DNA of 64,000 nucleotides from JBQTKD01 sp052389435. GTDB lineage: Bacteria; Actinomycetota; Actinomycetes; Sporichthyales; Sporichthyaceae. Positions 15,802 through 22,978 of this stretch are shown piece after piece. The position numbers and the translations under genes are program-made. Location: contig JBQTIB010000076.1 in NCBI GenBank assembly GCA_052389435.1, forward strand, positions 1-64,000. Reading direction: 5' to 3'. The notes beneath the pieces are model-generated. The model saw only the letters and a list, made by a program, of their open reading frames with translations, searched no databases and was not told the origin of the DNA. Within the stretch, counting starts at the first letter, position 1. Every line of letters begins with the position of its first letter.

Positions 15802-16821
15802 TCAGACGGTTTCGACATCGGCGAATCGGCCCGTCCGGCGATGCCGGCGGTAGGCGAGGAGCAGCAGCGGGGACAGCACCAGCAGCACGAGCGCGAACGG
15901 CAGCACGGCGCCGAGAACGGTGGCGATGCCCGTCGCCGACGCGGTGAACGCGTCCCATCCGCCATCGAGACCGGAGACGAAGCCCTGCTTCTTGGCCTGC
16001 TCCGCGGGCGGGACGAACTCCGTCGGCTTGGTGTTCAGGTGCAGGGTGACCGACGCGAGTTCGGTGCGCTGCTCGAGCTTGGACTGCCGCGCGAGCAGCG
16101 CCTCGAGTTCGGCCTCGCGGCTCGCGACCTCGGACTCCAGCGCCACGACGTCGCGCAGGGTGCTCGCCTGCTCCATCAGCGCCCGGACCCGTTCGACGCT
16201 CTTGCGGGCGCTCGCGATGCGGCTGTTCACGTCGACGACCTCGTCGGTGACGTCGTCGCCGGTGGTCGCGCGCTCGAGCACCGTGCCGACCTTCTCGACG
16301 CGGGCGAGGAAGGAGGCGAAGTTGCCCGGCGGAACGCGCAGGCGCAGGTTCGCGGCCCCGGACGTCGCGTCGCCGGAACGCTCCGACTTGGCGATCAGGC
16401 CGCCGGCCGCGTCGACGGCCGCCTCGACCTGGGACACGGCCTTGGCGACGTCGAGCACCTCGATGGTCTGCTCGGCCGTGTAGGCGATCACCCGCCCGTC
16501 CAGAGCGGCCTCGGGGACGGAGAGCTTGCTGCCCTTGCCCGCCCCGGCCGCGACGGCGGCGGACTTCTTCGTGGCGGCGGCTCGACCGCTCGTCGCCGCG
16601 TCCGCCGAGGCGGCCGCGGGAGCCGCGGCCTCGGGAGCCGCCGCGGCGGGCACGTCGGCGACCGGAGCCTGGGCGGCCAGGTCGCCGCCGCCCGAGCTCG
16701 CGAGACCGGCTCGCGGACTCTGGGCGACGGGAGAGGCGTCGCCGCCGGAGCCGCACGCGGCGAGGGAGGCGCCGAGTGCAAGGGACAGGACGAAGGCCGC
16801 GGTGCGGGTGGGGACGGTCAT
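15802..16821 (-). CDS. DUF4349 membrane lipoprotein
   Basis: This 339-residue protein begins with a lipoprotein signal (ALGASLAACGSGG), followed by an Ala-rich linker to about residue 95 and the DUF4349 region: VIAYTAEQTIEVLDVAKAV, LRLRVPPGNFASFLARVEKV, then a coiled coil containing TLRDVVALESEVASREAELE. A single transmembrane helix (LPFALVLLVLSPLLLLAYRR) near the C-terminus ends in a basic tail. The architecture implies an extracytoplasmic coiled coil anchored twice. ATG at 16821 has an excellent AGGAG site. It is divergent from hemY, 99 bases apart. Confidence 0.88.
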   Translation of the reverse strand: MTVPTRTAAFVLSLALGASLAACGSGGDASPVAQSPRAGLASSGGGDLAAQAPVADVPAAAAPEAAAPAAASADAATSGRAAATKKSAAVAAGAGKGSKLSVPEAALDGRVIAYTAEQTIEVLDVAKAVSQVEAAVDAAGGLIAKSERSGDATSGAANLRLRVPPGNFASFLARVEKVGTVLERATTGDDVTDEVVDVNSRIASARKSVERVRALMEQASTLRDVVALESEVASREAELEALLARQSKLEQRTELASVTLHLNTKPTEFVPPAEQAKKQGFVSGLDGGWDAFTASATGIATVLGAVLPFALVLLVLSPLLLLAYRRHRRTGRFADVETV

Positions 16822-16920
16822 CGGAACTCCTGGAGGGGGACCAGTCGGGCGCTTTCGTGCAAGAGGGACGCGGAGAAGGCGAGGAACGTTCACTGCCACG
16901 GTGCGTGGAAGGCTGGGCGG

Positions 16921-18309
16921 ATGCGCGTAGTGGTGGTGGGGGGCGGTATCGCCGGGTTGGCGGCGGCGTGGTTCCTGCGAGCGCCCGGCGTCGAGGTGAC
17001 GGTGCTCGAGGGCGCGCAGCGGGTCGGTGGGAAGTTGCGGCTCGGCGAGGTCGCGGGCGTGACCCTCGACCTGGGCGCGGAGGCGCTGCTCGCCCGCCGG
17101 CCGGAGGCGCTCGATCTGGTGCGCGAGGTCGGGCTCGGCGGCGATCTGGTCCACCCGCGGACGACCTCGGCCGGGGTGTGGACCCACGGAGCGATCCATC
17201 CGCTGCCGACCGCGCAGGTCATGGGCGTCCCGGCCGCGCCGGGCGACGGGGCCCTGGTCGGCATCCTCGGCCGCAAGGGCGCCGCCCGAGTCGCCGGCGA
17301 TCTGCTGCTGCCGCTGCAGGAACGCGGGGACGTCTCGGTCGGGGAGTTCGTCCGCGAGCGGATGGGCAACGAAGTCGTGACCAGACTCGTCGACCCGCTG
17401 CTCGGCGGCGTCTACGCCGGACGGGCCGAGGACCTCTCGATGCTCGCGACCCTGCCCCAACTCGCCCGCGCGGTCACCGAACCCGAACGCCTGATGACCG
17501 TTGCGGCCCAGGTCAGAGAGCGCGCGGCTCGGCTCGATCGAGGGGGGCCGACCCCGGTGTTCGCCGGCATCCGCGGGGGAGTGGGGCGCCTACCCGCCCG
17601 GCTGGCCGCGGAGGCCGGAGCCGAGGTGCGGATCAACACGACGGTCCGCGAACTGCACCGAACTCCGACGGGCTGGCGCCTGATCGCCGGCCCCACCACC
17701 GAGCCGGAGGCCATCGAGGCCGACGCGGTCGTCCTGGCCGTCCCCGCCGCGGCGGCGGCCAAGCTGCTGAAGGGCGTGGCGTTCGGGGCAGCGGCCGAGC
17801 TCGCGGGCATCGAGTACGCCTCGCTCGCCATCGTGACCCTGGTCCTGCCCGGCGGCCCGGAACCGACCGGAAGCGGATTCGTGGTGCCCGCCGTCGACGG
17901 CCGCGTGGTCAAGGCCGTCACGCAGTCCTCGAACAAGTGGGAGTGGACCGCGCAGGCCGCCGAGGGTCACCTGGTCGTCCGGGCCTCGGTGGGCCGGATC
18001 GACGACGTCGCCGACCTCGCGTGCTCCGACGAGGACCTGGTGGCGAAGGTGCGCGCCGACCTGTTCGCCTCGATCGGGCTGGGCGCGACCCCGATCGACA
18101 CGGCGGTCACCCGCTGGGGCGGGGCGCTTCCGCAGTACGCCGTCGGCCACCTGGACCGGGTGGCCCGCATCCGAGAAGCCGTCGAGGCGATCGGCGGACT
18201 CGCCGTGTGCGGAGCCGCCTACGAGGGCCTCGGCATCGCCGCCTGCATCGCCTCGGCCCGGCGTGCGGCCGACGTGGTGCTCGCGGGCTCGCAGACGACG
18301 GCAGAATGA
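16921..18309 (+). CDS. hemY: coproporphyrinogen III oxidase (HemY/CgoX-type protoporphyrinogen oxidase family)
   Basis: This 462-residue flavoprotein oxidises coproporphyrinogen III to coproporphyrin III in the actinobacterial coproporphyrin-dependent heme route. The FAD-binding start VVVVGGGIAGLAAAWFL is followed by the second nucleotide strand VTVLEGAQRVGGKLR. The C-terminal FAD motif GLAVCGAAYEGLGIAACI lies near residue 425. Membership of the HemY family rather than quinone-dependent HemG is clear from the flavin fold. Coproporphyrinogen as the true substrate is inferred from the adjacent hemQ. The ATG at 16921 follows GGAAGGCTGGGCGG. Its stop overlaps the hemQ start by 4 bp. Confidence 0.93.
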   Translation: MRVVVVGGGIAGLAAAWFLRAPGVEVTVLEGAQRVGGKLRLGEVAGVTLDLGAEALLARRPEALDLVREVGLGGDLVHPRTTSAGVWTHGAIHPLPTAQVMGVPAAPGDGALVGILGRKGAARVAGDLLLPLQERGDVSVGEFVRERMGNEVVTRLVDPLLGGVYAGRAEDLSMLATLPQLARAVTEPERLMTVAAQVRERAARLDRGGPTPVFAGIRGGVGRLPARLAAEAGAEVRINTTVRELHRTPTGWRLIAGPTTEPEAIEADAVVLAVPAAAAAKLLKGVAFGAAAELAGIEYASLAIVTLVLPGGPEPTGSGFVVPAVDGRVVKAVTQSSNKWEWTAQAAEGHLVVRASVGRIDDVADLACSDEDLVAKVRADLFASIGLGATPIDTAVTRWGGALPQYAVGHLDRVARIREAVEAIGGLAVCGAAYEGLGIAACIASARRAADVVLAGSQTTAE

Positions 18310-19022
18310 GGGTCATGACCGAGGAATCGAACAAGCCCCGCGGCGCCCGCGAGATCAACGCGGAGATCCGCTACACGATGTGGTCGGTGTTCCGGGTGGA
18401 ACGCCCGCTCGGCGACGCGGATCGGGCACCGGTGGCGGCCGAAGTCGCGGACCTGTTCGAGCAGCTGTCCGCCAAGGACGTCGTGGTACGCGGCACCTAC
18501 GACGTCGCCGGCCTGCGCGCGGACGCGGACCTGATGGTGTGGTGGCACGCCCCGGACTCCGACGACCTCCAGGAGGCCTACTCCCGGTTCCGGCGGACCC
18601 GCCTCGGGCAGGCCTGCGCTCCGGTCTGGTCCCAGCTCGCGCTGCACCGTCCCGCCGAGTTCAACAAGGGCCACATTCCGGCCTTCCTCGACGGGGAGGC
18701 GCCCAAGGACTACATCTGCGTCTACCCGTTCGTCCGCTCGTTCGAGTGGTACCTGCTCCCCGACGCCGAACGCCGCGCCATGCTCGCCGAGCACGGGAAA
18801 ATGGCCCGCGAGTACCCCGACGTACGAGCCAACACCGTCGCGAGCTTCGCGCTCGGGGACTACGAGTGGATGCTCGCCTTCGAGGCCGACGAACTGCACC
18901 GGATGGTCGACCTCATGCGCCACCTGCGGGCCAGCGACGCGCGCCGCCACGTGCGCGAAGAGGTGCCCTTCTACACCGGCCGCCGCAAGTCCCTGGCCGA
19001 CCTCGTCGCCGCGCTCCCGTAG
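18306..19022 (+). CDS. hemQ: coproheme decarboxylase (chlorite-dismutase-like HemQ)
   Basis: This 238-residue protein of the chlorite dismutase fold converts Fe-coproporphyrin III to heme b, the final step of the actinobacterial pathway. The catalytic tyrosine is in DYICVYPFVRSFEWYLL and the probable proximal histidine in MLAEHGKMAREYPDV, spaced about as in Listeria HemQ apart from a short loop deletion. EINAEIRYTMWSVFRV starts the fold. ATG at 18306 overlaps the hemY stop (ATGA), which suggests translational coupling; ATG at 18315 (MTEESNK) is an equally plausible start. No ferrochelatase gene lies in the window. Confidence 0.93.
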   Translation: MRVMTEESNKPRGAREINAEIRYTMWSVFRVERPLGDADRAPVAAEVADLFEQLSAKDVVVRGTYDVAGLRADADLMVWWHAPDSDDLQEAYSRFRRTRLGQACAPVWSQLALHRPAEFNKGHIPAFLDGEAPKDYICVYPFVRSFEWYLLPDAERRAMLAEHGKMAREYPDVRANTVASFALGDYEWMLAFEADELHRMVDLMRHLRASDARRHVREEVPFYTGRRKSLADLVAALP

Positions 19023-19155
19023 TCGCCTGCGCTCGCCCCGTGTGCGAGCCGTGCGCTCGGGAACCTTCTTGGGGCGGCGGCAGTTCTCCTGCCGACGCAC
19101 GCGGGCCCACTAGGCTCGCCTACGAACCCGTCTGACATCCGATCGAGGAGGAAGC

Positions 19156-19734
19156 ATGTCCGTCGCGCTCACCAAGGGCGGCAACGTCAGTCTCACGAAG
19201 CTGGCCCCGACCATGACCGCCGTCACCGTCGGCCTGGGGTGGGACGTGCGTTCCACGACGGGAACGGACTTCGACCTCGACGCCTCGGCGATTCTGCTCG
19301 GCGCCGACGGCAAGGTCAGCGGCGACAAGAACTTCGTGTTCTTCAACAACCTGACCAGCCCCGACGGCTCCGTCGAGCACACCGGCGACAACCTCACCGG
19401 CGAGGGCGAAGGCGACGACGAGCAGATCAAGGTCAACCTGGCCGGCGTCGCCGCCGACATCGACAAGATCGTCTTCCCGGTCTCGATCTACGACGGCGCC
19501 GCGCGCAGCCAGTCCTTCGGTCAGGTCCGCAACGCCTTCATCCGCGTCGTGAACCAGGCCGACAACGCCGAGCTCGCCCGGTACGACCTCACCGAGGACG
19601 CCTCCACCGAGACCGCGATGGTCTTCGGCGAGCTCTACCGCAGCAGCGGCGAGTGGAAGTTCCGCGCGGTCGGCCAGGGCTACGCCTCGGGCCTGAAGGG
19701 CATCGCGCAGGACTTCGGCGTCAACGTCGGCTAA
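19156..19734 (+). CDS. terD: TerD-family stress protein (first copy)
   Basis: This 192-residue TerD-domain protein starts with the family opening MSVALTKGGNVSLTK and contains DFDLDASAILLGADGKV and NNLTSPDGSVEHTGDNLTG, then EGEGDDEQIKVNL. These hold the acidic cluster that binds calcium in characterised TerD proteins. It belongs to the tellurite/envelope-stress Ter systems, where TerD proteins are thought to work with TerC-type membrane proteins at the inner face of the membrane. ATG at 19156 has an ideal GAGGAGGAAGC site. A strong terminator follows immediately, so it may be expressed more highly than the rest of the operon. Confidence 0.95.
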   Translation: MSVALTKGGNVSLTKLAPTMTAVTVGLGWDVRSTTGTDFDLDASAILLGADGKVSGDKNFVFFNNLTSPDGSVEHTGDNLTGEGEGDDEQIKVNLAGVAADIDKIVFPVSIYDGAARSQSFGQVRNAFIRVVNQADNAELARYDLTEDASTETAMVFGELYRSSGEWKFRAVGQGYASGLKGIAQDFGVNVG

Positions 19735-19746
19735 CAGCGGTGCTCG

Positions 19747-19778
19747 GGCGCCGGCCGGTCCACGGCCGGCGCCTTCTT
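19747..19778 (+). terminator. intrinsic terminator/attenuator between terD and the DUF475 gene
   Basis: GGCGCCGGCCG (19747-19757) pairs perfectly over 11 bp with 19763-19773 across the loop GTCCA, followed by TTCTTA. It sits 12 bases after the terD stop and 22 bases before the next start, so it probably lets only part of transcription pass into the downstream genes. Confidence 0.8.
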
Positions 19779-19799
19779 ACCTAGGTTGAGCGGGGACCT

Positions 19800-20915
19800 G
19801 TGGTTCTGCGGATTTTCGGCTGGTCGTTCGGCATCACGATCGCCGGTTTGGTGGCGGGCGCCCTCTACGGCGGCGTCGAGGCGCTGCTGTTGGTGTCGAT
19901 CCTCATCGTCTTGGAGATCTCGCTCTCCTTCGACAACGCGGTGGTCAACGCCAAGATCATCGAGCGGATGAGCGACTTCTGGCAGAAGATGTTCCTCACC
20001 GTCGGCATCCTGATCGCCGTCTTCGGCATGCGATTGGTTTTCCCGCTGCTCATCGTCGGCGTCACCGCGGACCTCGGACCCTTCGAGGCGATCGACCTCG
20101 CGCTGGAAAAGGGCGACGTCGACACCCCGGGCACCTACGCGAACCTGCTCGACGAGGCGCACCCCGTCGTCGCCGCCTTCGGCGGCATGTTCCTGCTGAT
20201 GCTGTTCCTGAACTTCATCTTCGACCCCGAGCGCGAGACCCACTGGCTCGCTCCGATCGAGCGCACGCTGGCCAAGGCCGGCGCGCTCGAGACGATCTCG
20301 GTCGTCACCGCGCTCGGTGCGCTGACCCTGTCCGCGGAGTACCTCGCCGAGGACCGCGGCGAGGTGCTGTTCGCCGGCGCCCTCGGTCTGATCACCTATC
20401 TCGCCGTCGACGGCCTCGGGCAGTTGTTCGAAAGCCAGGGGATCGAGGAGCACGCCGCCCACGCGGCCGAGGCCAGCGGGAAGAAGTCCGGACCGTCGGG
20501 GGTCGCGAAGGCCACCGGCAAGGCCGGTTTCTTCCTGTTCCTCTACCTCGAGGTGCTCGACGCCTCCTTCTCCTTCGACGGAGTCCTCGGTGCGTTCGCC
20601 GTCACCCAGGACCCGATCATCATCGCGCTCGGCCTCGGCGTCGGCGCGATGTACATCCGGTCGTTCACGATCTACCTGGTGCGCAAGGGCACGCTGAGCG
20701 AGTACGTGTACCTCGAACACGGCGCGATGTGGGCCATCGGCGGTCTGGCGACGATCCTGCTGATCACCATCAAGTACCACGTGCCCGAACTGATCACCGG
20801 TGGCATCGGCCTGGCCTTCATCGGCGCCGCGATCGCCTCGTCGCTGATCTACAAGAAGCGGCACGGCGACTCCGACGACGGGGCGGACGCCCCCGCCGTA
20901 CCCGTTGCAACCTGA
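19800..20915 (+). CDS. DUF475 / TerC-superfamily integral membrane protein
   Basis: This 371-residue protein has about nine hydrophobic helices. It shows the TerC-superfamily acidic membrane motif twice: LEISLSFDNAVVNAKIIERM near residue 40 and LYLEVLDASFSFDGVLGAF near 250, consistent with metal binding or transport in the membrane. The segment VGILIAVFGMRLVFPLLIV and the length fit DUF475. In Ter modules a TerC-type protein is the membrane partner of TerD proteins, matching its position between two terD genes. GTG at 19800 follows GGGGACCT. Confidence 0.92.
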   Translation: MVLRIFGWSFGITIAGLVAGALYGGVEALLLVSILIVLEISLSFDNAVVNAKIIERMSDFWQKMFLTVGILIAVFGMRLVFPLLIVGVTADLGPFEAIDLALEKGDVDTPGTYANLLDEAHPVVAAFGGMFLLMLFLNFIFDPERETHWLAPIERTLAKAGALETISVVTALGALTLSAEYLAEDRGEVLFAGALGLITYLAVDGLGQLFESQGIEEHAAHAAEASGKKSGPSGVAKATGKAGFFLFLYLEVLDASFSFDGVLGAFAVTQDPIIIALGLGVGAMYIRSFTIYLVRKGTLSEYVYLEHGAMWAIGGLATILLITIKYHVPELITGGIGLAFIGAAIASSLIYKKRHGDSDDGADAPAVPVAT

Positions 20916-20945
20916 CCAGTACCGCAGACCTGGAGTTCTCTTCCC

Positions 20946-21725
20946 ATGGGTATCGACTACAGCAAGCGCCCGTCCAAGTCCGCCGACCCCGCGCCGGCCG
21001 CGATCTCCACGACCAAGGCCGCGACCACGCCCGCCGCAGCGGCACCCGCCGCGGCTGCGCCGGTGTCCCTGGGCAAGGTGACGCTGACCAAGAGCGCACC
21101 GTCGATCTCGCTGACCAAGGGCGGCGCCGGCGGCATCCTGCGGGTCAACCTGAACTGGACCGCCCGCCCCGAAGGCGGCGCCGCGCCGGCCGAGGAGAAG
21201 AAGGGCTTCCTGAAGAAGATCCAGGCCGCCGCCGAGCAGCGCATGAACTCCGGGGCGATCGACCTGGACCTCGCCTGCCTCTACGAGTACAGCGACGGGT
21301 CCAAGGGCGTCGTGCAGGCCCTCGGCAACGCCTTCCGGGACCAGCACACCTTCGGCCCGGACCCGATCTGCTGGCTCGACGGCGACGACCGCAGCGGCAC
21401 CAACACCGGCGGCGAGAACCTCTACGTCAACCTGGCGCACGCGGCGGCGATTCGGCGCGTGCTGATCTTCACCTTCATCTACCAGGGCGTCCCGAACTGG
21501 GCGGCCGCGGACGCCGTCGTCACGATGTTCCCCGCCGAGGGCGGCCAGATCGAGATGCGACTGGACGAAGCCGACAACCAGGCTCCGCTCTGCTCGATCG
21601 CGATCATCACCAACGACGGTTCGGGTATGAAGGTCAATCGCGAGATTCGCTACATCCGGGGCTCGCAGTCCGCACTCGACAAGGAGTACGGCTGGGGCAT
21701 GAACTGGGCGCGAGGCAGCAAGTAA
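20946..21725 (+). CDS. TerD-family protein with Ala/Pro-rich N-terminal extension (second copy)
   Basis: This 259-residue protein has a disordered N-terminal 40 residues rich in A, P and T, then a TerD domain: LGKVTLTKSAPSISLTKGG, a lysine-rich insert (EEKKGFLKKIQAAAEQR) and AIDLDLACLYEYSDGSKGVV. The CWLDGDDRSGTNTGGENLYV loop corresponds to the calcium-site region of TerD. It is much more divergent from the first TerD than a recent duplicate would be. ATG at 20946 lies 30 bases after the DUF475 stop, preceded by CTGGAG. Probably it acts with DUF475. Confidence 0.88.
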   Translation: MGIDYSKRPSKSADPAPAAISTTKAATTPAAAAPAAAAPVSLGKVTLTKSAPSISLTKGGAGGILRVNLNWTARPEGGAAPAEEKKGFLKKIQAAAEQRMNSGAIDLDLACLYEYSDGSKGVVQALGNAFRDQHTFGPDPICWLDGDDRSGTNTGGENLYVNLAHAAAIRRVLIFTFIYQGVPNWAAADAVVTMFPAEGGQIEMRLDEADNQAPLCSIAIITNDGSGMKVNREIRYIRGSQSALDKEYGWGMNWARGSK

Positions 21726-21756
21726 CCCGTCCGCAACTCCGCGAACACCGAATCGC

Positions 21757-21774
21757 CCCTGCCGTCCGGCAGGG
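21757..21774 (+). other. hairpin downstream of the second TerD gene
   Basis: CCCTGCCG (21757-21764) pairs with CGGCAGGG (21767-21774) over 8 bp with almost no loop. No U-run follows, so it may be an RNA-stabilising or partial attenuating structure at the boundary between the TerD part and the enzymatic part of the operon. Confidence 0.4.
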
Positions 21775-21817
21775 TCGGTGATCGGGCTCTACACGCGACG
21801 GCGACGGACGGGACTGC

Positions 21818-22978
21818 ATGCGGCACTTCGAGGGACTCGACCCAGCTTCGGTCGGACGGCTCTTCGAGCATCCGCCCGTCGAGTTCGCGCGCGACGCGGA
21901 TCGGGACACCTTGGCCACCGCGCTCGGCGCGACGCTCTACATGCCCGCCACCAGGCCCGGGCTCGCCACCGACCTGCTCCGCGCCGCCCGCAACGGCTCG
22001 ACGAGCGCGGTGCTGTGCCTCGAGGACGCGATCGCGGACCGAGACCTGGTGTCGGCGAGCGCGAACCTCGTCGACCAACTCCGCAACGTGGTGGCCGCCG
22101 AGGGAGAGCCGCCACTGGTGTTCGTCCGCGTGCGCTACCCGGAACAGGTGCCGGCCATCGTCGGCGCTCTCGGGGACGACGCCGCCGTCCTGTCCGGTTT
22201 CGTGTTCCCGAAGTTCAACGACGTCGTCGGCGCGGCGTTTCTCGACGCCCTCGACGACACCGCCTCCTCCAGCGGGCTGCGCCTGCTCGGCATGCCCGTG
22301 CTCGAGACCGCCGAGATCGTGCACCGGGAGACCCGCGCGGACGTGCTCGTCGGGATCGCGCGCCTGCTCGGCAAGCACCGGGACAGCGTGCTCGCCGTGC
22401 GCATCGGCGCGACCGACATGTGCGGCACGCTCGGCATCCGCCGCGGCCGGGACCTGACCGTCTACGACGTCCACCCCGTCGCGTCGGTGATCTCGGACAT
22501 CGTCAACGTCTTCGGCCGCACCGACGGCACCGGCTTCACCGTGACCGGCCCGGTGTGGGAGTACTTCGGCCACCACGACCGCCTGTTCAAGCCGCAGCTG
22601 CGCTGGACGCCGTTCGCCGCGCACGACGCGACGGCGCTGCGCATGGAGCTGCTGACCGCGGACATCGACGGGCTGATCCGCGAGCTCGTCCTCGACCGCG
22701 CGAACGGCCTGCTCGGCAAGACCGTCATCCACCCCAGCCACGTCGCGGCCGTCCACGCGTTGTCCGTCGTCACGCACGAGGAGCACTCCGACGCCCTCGA
22801 CGTGCTCGCCGTCCACGCCGCCGGCGGGGGAGTCAGCGCCTCGCGCTACGCGAACAAGATGAACGAGGCCGGTCCGCATCTGACGTGGGCTCAGCGGACG
22901 GTGCTGCGCGCGGCGGTGTTCGGCGTCGCGGCCGAGGGCGTGAACTTCATCGACCTGCTCGCCGCAGGCTCGCAGTGA
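21818..22978 (+). CDS. HpcH/HpaI aldolase / citrate-lyase-beta-like protein of a Ter operon
   Basis: This 386-residue protein resembles the CitE/HpcH TIM-barrel family. TLYMPATRPGLATDLL, SAVLCLEDAIADRDL (metal-binding acidic residues), VFVRVRYPEQV, GFVFPKFND and GKTVIHPSHVAAVHAL follow the order of that fold. Members encoded in Ter operons have been predicted to make or modify a small metabolite; no substrate is known. ATG at 21818. Its TGA overlaps the next gene's GTG (GTGA), the first of three such couplings in this operon. Confidence 0.85.
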   Translation: MRHFEGLDPASVGRLFEHPPVEFARDADRDTLATALGATLYMPATRPGLATDLLRAARNGSTSAVLCLEDAIADRDLVSASANLVDQLRNVVAAEGEPPLVFVRVRYPEQVPAIVGALGDDAAVLSGFVFPKFNDVVGAAFLDALDDTASSSGLRLLGMPVLETAEIVHRETRADVLVGIARLLGKHRDSVLAVRIGATDMCGTLGIRRGRDLTVYDVHPVASVISDIVNVFGRTDGTGFTVTGPVWEYFGHHDRLFKPQLRWTPFAAHDATALRMELLTADIDGLIRELVLDRANGLLGKTVIHPSHVAAVHALSVVTHEEHSDALDVLAVHAAGGGVSASRYANKMNEAGPHLTWAQRTVLRAAVFGVAAEGVNFIDLLAAGSQ

